Of a stretch of DNA of 12,014 nt, positions 1 through 7,958 are shown one piece after another (positions within the stretch are counted from its first letter, which is position 1; each line of letters starts with the position of its first letter). The notes below the pieces were generated by a model. That model had not been told where the DNA came from, did no database searches, and saw only the letters and a list, made by a program, of their open reading frames with translations. The position numbers were made by a program, and so were the translations under genes. Origin of the DNA: DASYSL01 sp036003365 (GTDB lineage: Bacteria; Eisenbacteria; RBG-16-71-46; DASYSL01). The DNA lies in the NCBI GenBank assembly GCA_036003365.1, contig DASYSL010000176.1, positions 1 to 12,014 on the forward strand, written 5' to 3'.

Positions 1-1706
1 GTCGCTTCAAAACGGCGCGAGGCGGGATCGTGCGCGGCGTCGTAGGCGTTCAAGTAGGTGGCGAGCGCCGGAGTCCCTGTGGTGAGCAGACCGGAGAGCG
101 CGTTCGCCGTCTTGTCGTCGCCCACGACAACGGCGCGCGTCCACGCTGCGATGAGGAGCGGTTGGCGCAGACTCGGCCTTTGGTAGTGGGCCGCGGCGTC
201 GGCCACGGAAGACGTGGGCGCCCAGCGATTGAGGACGAGCGCGGCATCGCGATCGAGAAGCGGCTGGCGCAAGTTGGGCAGGGTGTCCTGCAAGCCGAAA
301 CCGCCGTAGTCCAAGTAGTCCGGCATCCGGGGCGCGCTCGTGAGCATGTCGTCCAGGCTCTTGGCGAGTCGCATGCGTAACGCGAGCACCGCGTTCCACG
401 AGGAGACGGGGAAGCTCGTCTGCGGCAGCTCGTCCAGCACGCGCCGCGCCTCTTGTTCCTTATCAGAGTTGGCGAGCAGCCGGGCGCGATGGAAAGCCAC
501 CGAAGCGAATGCGGGGTCGTCGGGGCGAATACGGGCCGCGGCCTGCATCAAGTCCGCTTCCGGCGCAGGCGCGCTCGCGAGGGCAGCGACCATCCACGGG
601 GTGCTCCGGGTCTGCCGCCAGCGCTCGAGCGCGTGCGTGGCGTTTCGGGCCTGGAAGGTCAGGATCCAATCGGGCATGTCGTATGCCGGATCCCGGTGCG
701 CCAGGGAATCGACTTGCTGGGGCGAAAAGCGGTCGAGCAGCACCGTGAGATCGAAGACCTGCTGCGTGAAGCTGGAAGATTTGGCCCTGAGGGCGCTGCT
801 GAGGTCGCCAAGCCGACCTTCCGGGCGCAACCGCAAGCCGACGAAGGCGAGCAGACGCTGTGCCGATTCGTGCCGCGCGGACAGCGAGGGGTCATCCACG
901 ATGGCTTTGAGCTGCCTTTCGGCCTGCGCGAGGGCGTCGCGATCCGGCTCGCGAGGATCGGGGGTCACGGTGCCTTTGCGCACATAGGCGCGTGCGGCGA
1001 GATAGGCACCCCACTCGCGCCAGGGTGAAGCGGGATCGGCCGCGATGGCGTGAAAGCCGGCCGCGGCTTCGTCGAAGTGCCCGGCATAGAAGTTCCACGA
1101 AGCGACTTGATACGCGCGGTCTTTGACCAGCCAGTCCGGGGAGCCGGCGGCAACGGGTTGCGGGGCTGCCGCACTTTCCTCGCAGGCGGTGAACACGGCA
1201 TCCTGCGCGCGCGCCCAGTCGCGCACGGCGTCGTCCACGCGGCCTTGACGACGGACGCGGTCGACCAGCGTCACGGCGGCTGTGCGAAACGCGTCGTCGT
1301 AATAGTTGGGATAGAAGTAATACGTGTTGCCTTGCTGTCGCGCGCAATACACCGAGAGGTAATGGCGGCGTCCACCCGAGACGAGCGAATCGCGCACCGC
1401 CTGCCAGCGCAAGTAGCCAGGCTGGTTTTCGCCGACAGAGGTAGGAGGAAGCTGGAGCGCCGCGTCGAGATCCGTGCCGTGCAATGCATTGCCGCTCAGC
1501 GCGCGATACGCCAAGAACAAATAACGTTGGTAATAGGTGGGGAGCACGATCCCGAGCCGGCCGGAGCCGTAGGAGACGGGGTCAACGGGGCCCTGGCGCG
1601 AAACGAACACCGCTTCCGGCAAGTCGGGACCGCACGAGCGCGCCGGAAGCACGGCGCCCGCGACGATGCAGAGCATGAACAAGAGTGTGGCGAACCGTCG
1701 GCGCAT
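1..1706 (-). CDS. Large exported protein of unknown function, 3' end off the left edge
   Basis: This open frame starts with ATG at 1706 and has no stop down to position 1, giving at least 568 residues. The N-terminus MRRRFATLLFMLCIVAGAVL is a signal peptide: basic n-region, hydrophobic core at about 7-20, then PARSCGPDLP. Cys25 is not preceded by a normal lipobox (ARSC), so a lipoprotein is possible but not shown. Residues 53-68 are rich in aromatics (LPTYYQRYLFLAYRAL), as is 129-136. From about 195 onward the protein is alanine-rich and helical, with segments such as WNFYAGHFDEAAAGFHAIA (204-222) that look like TPR/Sel1-type helical hairpins; that is an inference. The gene begins inside the stop codon of the DUF3142 gene (TGATG, one-base overlap), with GGAG nine bases upstream of the ATG, so the two are very probably one coupled operon. 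I do not recognise the family and assign no reaction. The frame is real: codon use is GC-rich and even, and the overlap is typical of an operon. Confidence 0.85.
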   Translation of the reverse strand, partial: MRRRFATLLFMLCIVAGAVLPARSCGPDLPEAVFVSRQGPVDPVSYGSGRLGIVLPTYYQRYLFLAYRALSGNALHGTDLDAALQLPPTSVGENQPGYLRWQAVRDSLVSGGRRHYLSVYCARQQGNTYYFYPNYYDDAFRTAAVTLVDRVRRQGRVDDAVRDWARAQDAVFTACEESAAAPQPVAAGSPDWLVKDRAYQVASWNFYAGHFDEAAAGFHAIAADPASPWREWGAYLAARAYVRKGTVTPDPREPDRDALAQAERQLKAIVDDPSLSARHESAQRLLAFVGLRLRPEGRLGDLSSALRAKSSSFTQQVFDLTVLLDRFSPQQVDSLAHRDPAYDMPDWILTFQARNATHALERWRQTRSTPWMVAALASAPAPEADLMQAAARIRPDDPAFASVAFHRARLLANSDKEQEARRVLDELPQTSFPVSSWNAVLALRMRLAKSLDDMLTSAPRMPDYLDYGGFGLQDTLPNLRQPLLDRDAALVLNRWAPTSSVADAAAHYQRPSLRQPLLIAAWTRAVVVGDDKTANALSGLLTTGTPALATYLNAYDAAHDPASRRFEA

Positions 1707-2521
1707 CACTTACGGCTCCGTTCCCATCGCTCGAGGGCGCGCTCGAAGATCTCGCCGGTCCAGGGCCGAGGCGAAAAGAGATAAACGCGTCGTGCGCGCA
1801 AGCTCGGCCAATCGGCCTCGTCGACGCTCAGACCAACCGCTTGGCGGCAGGCTCGGCAGGCGAAATCGCCGCGGTGCTGTAGATCGGCGCGCACGCGCGC
1901 CTCGTCGGCCCCCATCCGAAAGACCATGGGAACCACTTCATCCACAGGCGCGCCCTCGAGCCAGCAATCGCCTGTGCACCAGGAGGCGAGGGCCGTAACG
2001 CTGAGGGGGAGCGTATCGGGCAGAGCGACGCGCAGCTCCTGGAGAAGCGCCGTATACGCGGGACGGGAAGAGCGCGGCGCGTCCCAATCGATCTGCAGGC
2101 CAGAGTCGCCCTGGCCGCGCGCCACGGCGACCAGCCGCGTCACCAGCTCGTGCCGCGCCGAATCATTCAGCGCCCTGCTGCCTTCCAATCGAACAACAGG
2201 CAGGAGCGGCAAGCCGTGGACGAGGCGCATGTTCTGCGCGCGTCCCTGCCACGTGGCGCCGGCGGAGTCGAGGCGCACGGTGGCCGCCAGGTAGGCGACG
2301 CCGGCTTTCTGCCCTTCGAGAAAACGAAAGTCATCGAAGTGCTCCCACGACCAGAGCCACACCATAGGGCGCGAAGCGCCACGCGGCCGCGTATCGCGGG
2401 TGGCGAGAAGTGCGGTGACCAGGATGGCGAGCAGCGCGACGGTGATCGCGGCCGGTCGATGGTAGCGTTTCCCTCTTTCGAACACGGCGCGAATGTAGCG
2501 TCCGCGGACCGGATCCGCCAC
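1706..2521 (-). CDS. DUF3142 domain-containing membrane-anchored protein
   Basis: The 271-residue product has an N-terminal membrane anchor or uncleaved signal at about 24-40 (AAITVALLAILVTALLA), preceded by basic residues. The rest would lie outside the cytoplasm. The remainder matches my knowledge of DUF3142: the VWLWSWEHFDDFRFL block (54-68), VAYLAATVRLD (75-85), GLQIDWDAPRSSR (141-153), the LSVTALASWC segment (173-182) and PVDEVVPMVFRMG (192-204). The family has no established function; its pattern of short strands, including the I-D-W-D segment, suggests a TIM-barrel, glycosidase-like fold, which is inference. Cys182, Cys186, Cys222 and Cys225 could form disulfides. The start is a GTG at 2521 with only a weak GGGA upstream; an internal GTG at 2482 (FERGKR...) behind a purine stretch is an alternative, leaving the domain unchanged. 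The stop TGA shares its A with the ATG of the next gene. It is divergent from the secreted protein at 2595. Confidence 0.8.
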   Translation of the reverse strand: MADPVRGRYIRAVFERGKRYHRPAAITVALLAILVTALLATRDTRPRGASRPMVWLWSWEHFDDFRFLEGQKAGVAYLAATVRLDSAGATWQGRAQNMRLVHGLPLLPVVRLEGSRALNDSARHELVTRLVAVARGQGDSGLQIDWDAPRSSRPAYTALLQELRVALPDTLPLSVTALASWCTGDCWLEGAPVDEVVPMVFRMGADEARVRADLQHRGDFACRACRQAVGLSVDEADWPSLRARRVYLFSPRPWTGEIFERALERWERSRK

Positions 2522-2576
2522 TCATCCCAAGGGCCTTGCGCGGCCGAGGCAAGGGGAGCAAGCTTTTGCCCGGCGC

Positions 2577-2589
2577 CCTCCTCGGGAGG
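2577..2589 (+). promoter_or_regulatory. Shine-Dalgarno inside a small hairpin
   Basis: The ribosome binding site GGGAGG (2584-2589), five bases before the ATG at 2595, forms the right arm of a 5-bp inverted repeat, CCTCC-TCG-GGAGG. It supports the choice of the ATG at 2595. The hairpin could lower initiation, but a triloop stem of five pairs is marginal. The rest of the 73-bp divergent gap (2522-2594) shows no promoter I can name. Confidence 0.5.
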
Positions 2590-2594
2590 TTCAC

Positions 2595-4856
2595 ATGGCG
2601 TGTATCACCCGCATGGCGAACCGGCCCGCGCGGACCGCGCGCTTCACCGTCGCCGCGCTCACCTCGCTGGCCGTTTTTGCCATCCTCTGTCTCCCTGGTT
2701 CGGCTCGGGCCCAAGGGAATCCACCGAGCTATCTCGGCATTTCCTGGGAAGTCGTTCCCCATCCTGCTTGCCCCGACTCCGTGGTGCGCATCCGCTTCGA
2801 CGCGTGCCACTGCAACGTCGACTTGAAGAGTGTGGAGATCACGAGCGAGGGTCTCGTCGTCCTGCGCGCGCAGGTGGCGCCTTTCATCGTGTGCGGCGTG
2901 TGCGACCCCCGCTCGCTCGAGGTCGCGCTCGGGAAATTCGCCGTCGGCAATTACGTGCAGAAAATCCGGATCGACGCCGACGTAGTCGACTCGAGCGGTA
3001 CCACGCATCCGGAGAGCGCGAGCTTCGACGTTCCCTTCTCCGTGCTCGAAAGCTGCCTGAAGTATCCAGGCCGCATCTTGCCATTCCTTGACCAGGTCAT
3101 CATCGGCAGGGCCATCGAGTGCCCGGATTGTCCGCAAAGCGCGTGCGCGGGCGACAGCATCGACGTCTTCCTGGCCGGCGCGTTCCCCAATACGTGCGTT
3201 TGGCTGGAGGAGGTCCGTGTCCTGCCGTCACCGGTGGTCGGTCCTCTGCCTCAGCCCGATGTCGTGGAGATCGTGTACGGGCACAACTCGTGCCTGAGAG
3301 TCGCATGTAACCCGGTCATCACGCCGTGGAACGCCCACGTGCGCATCGGCCAGCTGCTGCCCGGTCCGTACGGGCTCATGGTCGAAACCGTGCTTAACGA
3401 CGACTGTGCCGGGATGGCGCCCGAGCCCATCGGCCACGCGACGCTTCCGTTCGTGGTGCAAAGTTGCGACTCGCTGCCGCCGCCCGGTGGATGCATGGAC
3501 GCGCGCTTTGTACAGCGGCCGGGTGGGGTGTGCGATGACTTCGTCGCTCCCGGCCAGCCGGGGCACGCCACGTTCGAAGTGGCTTCGGCGGTCCCGCTCG
3601 CGGGGCTGCAAGGCTCATTCGTGTTCGACCGTCCAGGCTTGCACGTGAGTGCCATCGAGACCACGGGTGCGGCGAGCGGTTTCCAGCTCTTCTGGGACAA
3701 GGACTCCAACGGCGCGCACTTCGTTCTCTATTCCGATGACGGTCGCCTCCTCCCGCCGCATATCCGGGACTGGAGCCAGCCCTGGGAGCCGGTGCTGCGC
3801 CTCACGGTGGATCAGAACTCTGGAGTCCCGTCGATCGATCAGGTGCGCTTCTACTTCGACCATCTGCTTGGAGCCGACTCGACGGGCCATGAAGTGAACC
3901 TCTGTCCCCATCCGCAGCGCGACGAAGTCGGCGATTTCGCGGCCACGTTCTGCTCGGCCGGCTCCTGCGATGCCAATCACGACGGCCGCTCCGACGTGCG
4001 CGACCTCGTGATCATGGCGATGTGCATCTGGGGCGGCGTGTGCCCCGACACGAGCGGCGGCGCGTTCGACTGCGACGGCAATGGCGTGGTCGATCTCTCC
4101 GACGTCATGTGCTGCGCGCATCACGTGCTCGACCAGAGGCCGCCGGGTGGTGAGAAGGGCGATTCACTCGACGACCATGTGTCGGTGGCGATGGGCGCAC
4201 CGCGCGCCGTGGACGGCGGCTGGGACGTGCCGGTCTTCGTGAACGGCGCGAGCCATCTGGGTGCCGCGCGTCTCGATCTCTCGTATCCGAGCGATCGCTA
4301 CGACATCGCGGGCGTCGACCTCCCGAGCGTGCCCGGCTGGCTGGCGCTCTCGCAGCACGGAGAGGGGAGCGTCGCGCTGGCGTGGATCGCGGCGGGCTCG
4401 TCGCCGACGATGGAGCCTGAAATCGACGTGCAGCGGGCGCTTCTGCACTTGCAGCTCAAGCCGGGAGCGAAGGATGGCGGCGACATCAGCATCGCCTCAG
4501 GCCAGTTCGCCTCGACGACCGGTACGGCGGTGAAGGTGGCCACGGCCGGCCTGTCGCTGCCCCTGGCGGGCGGGCGGGTGGCGCTTTCGAGCCCGCTGCC
4601 CAACCCGTCGAGCGGACGCACGAGCTTTTCCGTGACGCTGAGTACTGCGGCCGCGCTCGATGTCGGCGTATTCGACGCCGGCGGCAGGCGCATCGCGACC
4701 GTGTTCCACGGTGACGCGGACGCCGGGGTGCGCAGCTTCACCTGGGACGGCCGGCGTGACAGCGGCATCGCGGCCGGCTCCGGTCTCTTCTTCGTGCGCG
4801 CCGAGGCCGGCGGCACGCGCGTCACCAGCAAGGTGCTGCTCTTGAGCCCCCGCTAG
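2595..4856 (+). CDS. Secreted multidomain protein: cohesin-like, dockerin, cohesin-like, FlgD-like tail
   Basis: The 753-residue product starts with a signal peptide: arginines at 10, 13 and 16, a hydrophobic core at about 18-33, and a probable cut after SARA (36-39). Residues 43-150 and 165-290 look like two related Cys-rich beta domains, with cysteines at 59, 71, 73, 100 and 103, and at 176, 179, 184, 201, 233 and 238. Residues about 313-440 read as a cohesin-like beta-sandwich (FVAPGQPGHATFEVAS, then LAGLQGSFVFD). Residues 457-512 are a dockerin-type repeat with two calcium loops: DANHDGRSDVRDL (459-471) and DCDGNGVVDLSDV (492-504). A second cohesin-like stretch spans about 528-650. Residues 660-753 form a FlgD-Ig/T9SS-type terminal domain: PLPNPSSGRTSF, GVFDAGGRRI, WDGRRDSGIAAGSGLFFVR, and a final KVLLLSPR. 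Such tails serve surface sorting or anchoring in FCB-group bacteria, so export to the cell surface is likely. No catalytic domain is visible, so an adhesive or structural role is more likely than an enzyme. It appears monocistronic, with a terminator 14 bases after the stop. Dockerin and tail are firm; the cohesin calls are tentative. Confidence 0.88.
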   Translation: MACITRMANRPARTARFTVAALTSLAVFAILCLPGSARAQGNPPSYLGISWEVVPHPACPDSVVRIRFDACHCNVDLKSVEITSEGLVVLRAQVAPFIVCGVCDPRSLEVALGKFAVGNYVQKIRIDADVVDSSGTTHPESASFDVPFSVLESCLKYPGRILPFLDQVIIGRAIECPDCPQSACAGDSIDVFLAGAFPNTCVWLEEVRVLPSPVVGPLPQPDVVEIVYGHNSCLRVACNPVITPWNAHVRIGQLLPGPYGLMVETVLNDDCAGMAPEPIGHATLPFVVQSCDSLPPPGGCMDARFVQRPGGVCDDFVAPGQPGHATFEVASAVPLAGLQGSFVFDRPGLHVSAIETTGAASGFQLFWDKDSNGAHFVLYSDDGRLLPPHIRDWSQPWEPVLRLTVDQNSGVPSIDQVRFYFDHLLGADSTGHEVNLCPHPQRDEVGDFAATFCSAGSCDANHDGRSDVRDLVIMAMCIWGGVCPDTSGGAFDCDGNGVVDLSDVMCCAHHVLDQRPPGGEKGDSLDDHVSVAMGAPRAVDGGWDVPVFVNGASHLGAARLDLSYPSDRYDIAGVDLPSVPGWLALSQHGEGSVALAWIAAGSSPTMEPEIDVQRALLHLQLKPGAKDGGDISIASGQFASTTGTAVKVATAGLSLPLAGGRVALSSPLPNPSSGRTSFSVTLSTAAALDVGVFDAGGRRIATVFHGDADAGVRSFTWDGRRDSGIAAGSGLFFVRAEAGGTRVTSKVLLLSPR

Positions 4857-4869
4857 GCCCGAGAGTCCG

Positions 4870-4905
4870 ACGCCGCCGGCGAGCTGATCGCGCCGGCGGC
4901 GTTTT
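4870..4905 (+). terminator. Intrinsic terminator of the cohesin/dockerin gene
   Basis: A perfect 12-bp stem joins 4870-4881 (ACGCCGCCGGCG) to 4891-4902, with the 9-base loop AGCTGATCG. It is followed by a T run at 4902-4905. It lies 14 bases after the TAG at 4854-4856. The T tract is short but the stem is very strong, as is common in GC-rich genomes. The remaining bases up to 4985 are purine-rich and contain no other feature I can support. Confidence 0.85.
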
Positions 4906-4995
4906 GGGTCCGGAGAAGAGGAAGAGAGGAGTCAGAGCCCACACAGGTATCCATGGGCATATCGCCAAGGGATGGGAGCAGTTCTGGAGAGGTAA

Positions 4996-5664
4996 GTGGG
5001 TCTTTGTTCGCTAGGTTCTAGAGCTGCTAGTTTCTCGCTGGCCTCGGTGCTGATCTACGCGGCGCCGGGCTGGGCTTCGGAGAGCACCTGCGCGTCGACT
5101 TCCGTGATTGCGGATACGTTTTCGGTCAATACTGGCCGGGACGACCCATTTTTCGGAAGATCGCTCTCGCAGGTGTTCACGACGCAAGATACTTTGATTT
5201 CCGCCGTGACCATCTGGAGAGCCAGTACTCCGGATACCAACATTACTCCGATCAGATTCTACCTCCTCGGAAGTCGAATCTACTCAGGGGGGCTCACGGG
5301 GCCAGATCCCTCTCAGATTCTGTTTGAAGGGCCGCAGATCGTGGTGCCTTATGCCCCGACCGACTCCGTCGCAGCGCGTTTGGAATTCGATCCCCCACTT
5401 GCTCTGATAGGAGGCGGCTCTTACGCGATTGCATTCAAGGAGGACTCGCCGCACTGCAGTGGCGGGTTTGTCATGGTCACGGACAAGAATGGCCAGTATG
5501 CAGGCGGAGACCTGTGGCACATTGCGGCGACTGACCTGTGCACACTTGGCTTGGGAGTTGCCCCAGTGCCCGGTGTCGACCTGCTGTTCAAGATTGAATT
5601 CTGCGGGATGACGGTTCCCACAGAGCGGCAGACGTGGGGCACAGTTAAGGCCAAGTATCGATAA
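4996..5664 (+). CDS. Small exported protein of unknown function
   Basis: The 222-residue product starts at GTG 4996, chosen because GGAGAGG (4986-4992) stands directly upstream and because the reading begins a signal peptide: weakly basic start, hydrophobic stretch at about 11-26, likely cut after GWAS (25-28). The mature part is beta-rich with little helix. It contains SQVFTTQDTLISAVTIW (58-74), IRFYLLG (86-92), LEFDPPLALIGGGSYAIAF (129-147) and four cysteines (32, 154, 182, 203) that could pair in the oxidising exterior. The alternation of strand-like segments and the phrase for 'size/effect of a jelly-roll domain' recall the small choice-of-anchor extracellular domains, but I cannot name a family. 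The C-terminus (207-222) reads VPTERQTWGTVKAKYR, a short basic tail after the last cysteine. Hand counts give 50-62% GC on three 60-base lines, against 75% for one line of the upstream gene, so base use differs from its neighbours. It converges on the TonB receptor gene, only 11 bases between stops. Confidence 0.75.
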   Translation: MGLCSLGSRAASFSLASVLIYAAPGWASESTCASTSVIADTFSVNTGRDDPFFGRSLSQVFTTQDTLISAVTIWRASTPDTNITPIRFYLLGSRIYSGGLTGPDPSQILFEGPQIVVPYAPTDSVAARLEFDPPLALIGGGSYAIAFKEDSPHCSGGFVMVTDKNGQYAGGDLWHIAATDLCTLGLGVAPVPGVDLLFKIEFCGMTVPTERQTWGTVKAKYR

Positions 5665-5675
5665 TCTCGAACCTC

Positions 5676-7958
5676 TCAATAGCTCACTCTTACCTCAGCC
5701 AGCACGTTGCGCGTGGCGGCAGGGATGAACTGGGGCACGAGATTGCCGAGCGCGTCGTAGTCCATGTAGCCGCTGGTCGAGTACTTCAGGTTGCCGATGT
5801 TGAAGGCGCGGAAGGACAGCTCGACGTTGCGGATGCGCCAGGCCGCATCCAGGTTGATCACCGTGTGCGGATCGATGCTCGCCGACTTGGTCTCGGTGTT
5901 ATCGAGGTAGATGCGGCCGACGTGCTGGGCGGCCGCGCCCAAGGCGAGCTTCTTCCACTCCCACCGCGCGCCCAGGTTGGCGAGGATGTCGGGGAAGAAT
6001 CCGATCTGCTTGCCGTCGTAGAACAGCGTGTCCCCCGGATTGGTGCCGTAGTACTCGCGATACTCGACGAAGTGGTTGTCGGAGAGCGTGGCGTTGCCGA
6101 AGAGGCCGAGGCGTGTGTCTTGCGCCACCTGGCGCGAGCCGCGCGCCTCGAGCTCCAAGCCCTGGTGGATCGAGCGCGCGGCGTTGCCCAGGATGGGATA
6201 GCCGAGGTCGGTGTTGAACTGGCCGGCGTAGACCAGCTCGTCCTTGAAGTTCATGCGGAAGACGTTGGCGCTCGCCGAGGCGTCCTTGCCGCTCCAGCGC
6301 GCACCGGCCTCGAAGTCGTCCACGTGCTCGGGATGGATGAGCGGGTTCGCGTACACGCCGGCGGCGACATCGATGGTGCCGTAGAGCGGCAGGCTGCCCA
6401 CCGTCTCGCCGTCGTAGAGATCGCGGAACGCCGGCTCGCGGCTCGCGTGTGCGTACGAGGCGAAGGCGCTCACGCGCGCGTTGGCGGACCAGGCCACGCC
6501 GAGACGCGGATTCACGAAGTCGTACGACTGATCGAAGCGGATGCCGTCGAACTGATCGTCACGCTGGTAGTAGCCCTGGTGCCGCCAGCCCAGGTCGGCG
6601 GTCACCAGCCATGGCGCGGCTGGCTTCCATTCCTCGCGCGCGAACAATCCCGCCGAGAGCGTCCACGGGTGGTAGTCGTAGTAGCGCGCGTCGGCTTCCG
6701 TATTGGGCGGCAGGCCGTCGCCGCTCAGCACGTCGCCCGTGTGATGGCCGTCGTGGCGGCGGATCTCACCGCCCAGGGTGAGCGCCCCATGCGCGTGCTC
6801 GAGCCGCACGCGCGGCACCCAGCCGTAGTGGCGGTCGGCGATGAAGCGGCGGCGCACCACGTCGAACTTCTCCACCGTGAAGCGCCCCTGTCCGTCCTGC
6901 GTCAGGCTGCCGTCGGGGTTCTGCGCGTAGTAGTCGCGCGAGACGAGGGTCGAGTCGGACGTCTGCCAGGGCGTGAGGCGGTAATCCGTGAGGTTCTGAC
7001 CGAAGCGCTGCTCGTCGTAGTAGCCGCTGCCGTCGAAGTAGAAGAGCGTCTGCGTGAAGGCGAGATTGGCGCGCGGCGCCCACGAGTGGATCAGCTCGTA
7101 GTGCGGCTCGAAGAAGTGGTCGCGCTCGTTGGGATAGGTGATGGGGTTGAAGCGCCGGTCGCGATCCGGATCGCCGGTCAGGCCGCCGTCGAGGATCTCC
7201 TGCGGGATGCCCAGGTACGAGAGCTTGGTCTCCTCGGGGCCGCCGAAGAGCAGAGCGCGGAGCGTGTGCTGGCCCGCGAGCTTCTGCGCGCCGAAGTAGT
7301 ACGACCACAGACGCGAGTAGGCGCCGTCACGGTAGCCCTCGGTGCGGATGCGCGAATACCGGCCGTAGAAGTTCCAGTTTCCCGAGAGATCGCCCGAGCC
7401 GGCCTCGGCCATGAGACGCGAGGTCTCGTAGGAGCCATAGGAGTAGAGCGCCGCGGCCCCGGGATCGTGGCGGAATTCGCCCGTTTCCAGGTTCACGCTG
7501 CCGCCCACCGACGCCGCGCCGTAGATCGCCGAGCCCACGCCGCGCTGCACCTGCGCTTCATTGGTCGAGGCAAGAAGATCGGGATGGTCGATCCAGTACA
7601 CCTCGTGCGACTCGGGATCGTTGAGCGGCACGCCGTCGACGAGCACGCTGATCCGCTGCTGCGGAAAGCCGCGCAGCGACAGATAGGAGTAGCCGATGCC
7701 GTTGCCCGCGTCCGAATAGGCGTAGGCGCCGGGCAGGAGCGCGAGCGCCATGGGCGTGTCCTGGCCCCAATTCACTTGCTTCAAGTCCTTGCGGTCGAGC
7801 ACCGAGCGCGCGACCGGTGTTTCCGAGCCAGCGCGCGCCGTGCTCACCTCGATGCCGGGCACGGGCACGACGTGCGAGAGCGTGTCCGGCGATGAGGACT
7901 CGGCCGCGAGAGCGACGCGGGGTGCGAGAACGACGAGCAGCGTGATCCACCATTTCAT
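5676..7958 (-). CDS. TonB-dependent outer-membrane receptor, predicted thiamine (or precursor) uptake
   Basis: The 760-residue product is a 22-strand-barrel receptor with the usual family length. The start is ATG 7958, giving the signal peptide MKWWITLLVVLAPRVALAAE with a cut near residue 19. The frame stays open upstream to 9404, but that part lies out of frame over the symporter gene and is not coding. A TonB-box region may lie at about 28-40 (before the plug). The plug domain follows, with ALALLPGAYAYSDAGNGIGY (71-90), SLRGFPQQRISVLVDGVPLN (94-113) and VQRGVGSAIYGAASVGGSVN (137-156), all classic. The barrel ends in VRVSY with the expected terminal aromatic residue. The start overlaps the symporter stop by ATGA, and the pair sits behind a TPP riboswitch, so the substrate is predicted to be thiamine, a phosphate ester of it, or its pyrimidine precursor. 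TonB-type receptors under THI-box control are known in other bacteria. TonB, ExbB and ExbD are not in this window. The receptor family is certain; the substrate is inferred from regulation. Confidence 0.93.
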   Translation of the reverse strand: MKWWITLLVVLAPRVALAAESSSPDTLSHVVPVPGIEVSTARAGSETPVARSVLDRKDLKQVNWGQDTPMALALLPGAYAYSDAGNGIGYSYLSLRGFPQQRISVLVDGVPLNDPESHEVYWIDHPDLLASTNEAQVQRGVGSAIYGAASVGGSVNLETGEFRHDPGAAALYSYGSYETSRLMAEAGSGDLSGNWNFYGRYSRIRTEGYRDGAYSRLWSYYFGAQKLAGQHTLRALLFGGPEETKLSYLGIPQEILDGGLTGDPDRDRRFNPITYPNERDHFFEPHYELIHSWAPRANLAFTQTLFYFDGSGYYDEQRFGQNLTDYRLTPWQTSDSTLVSRDYYAQNPDGSLTQDGQGRFTVEKFDVVRRRFIADRHYGWVPRVRLEHAHGALTLGGEIRRHDGHHTGDVLSGDGLPPNTEADARYYDYHPWTLSAGLFAREEWKPAAPWLVTADLGWRHQGYYQRDDQFDGIRFDQSYDFVNPRLGVAWSANARVSAFASYAHASREPAFRDLYDGETVGSLPLYGTIDVAAGVYANPLIHPEHVDDFEAGARWSGKDASASANVFRMNFKDELVYAGQFNTDLGYPILGNAARSIHQGLELEARGSRQVAQDTRLGLFGNATLSDNHFVEYREYYGTNPGDTLFYDGKQIGFFPDILANLGARWEWKKLALGAAAQHVGRIYLDNTETKSASIDPHTVINLDAAWRIRNVELSFRAFNIGNLKYSTSGYMDYDALGNLVPQFIPAATRNVLAEVRVSY

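Noticed and set aside
340..1784. Several plus-strand frames (340-987, 453-1028, 1050-1784)
   Set aside because: All are opposite the continuous minus-strand frame with the signal peptide; their products are Arg/Ser/Gly-rich and without domains.
2331..3137. 268-residue minus-strand frame across the divergent gap
   Set aside because: It overlaps two well-supported genes in other frames, shows no motif, and would span the likely promoter region.
5865..7895. 676-residue plus-strand open frame antisense to the TonB receptor
   Set aside because: It is a GC-driven shadow, made of Val/Ala/Arg-rich sequence with no domain or signal, opposite a certain gene.
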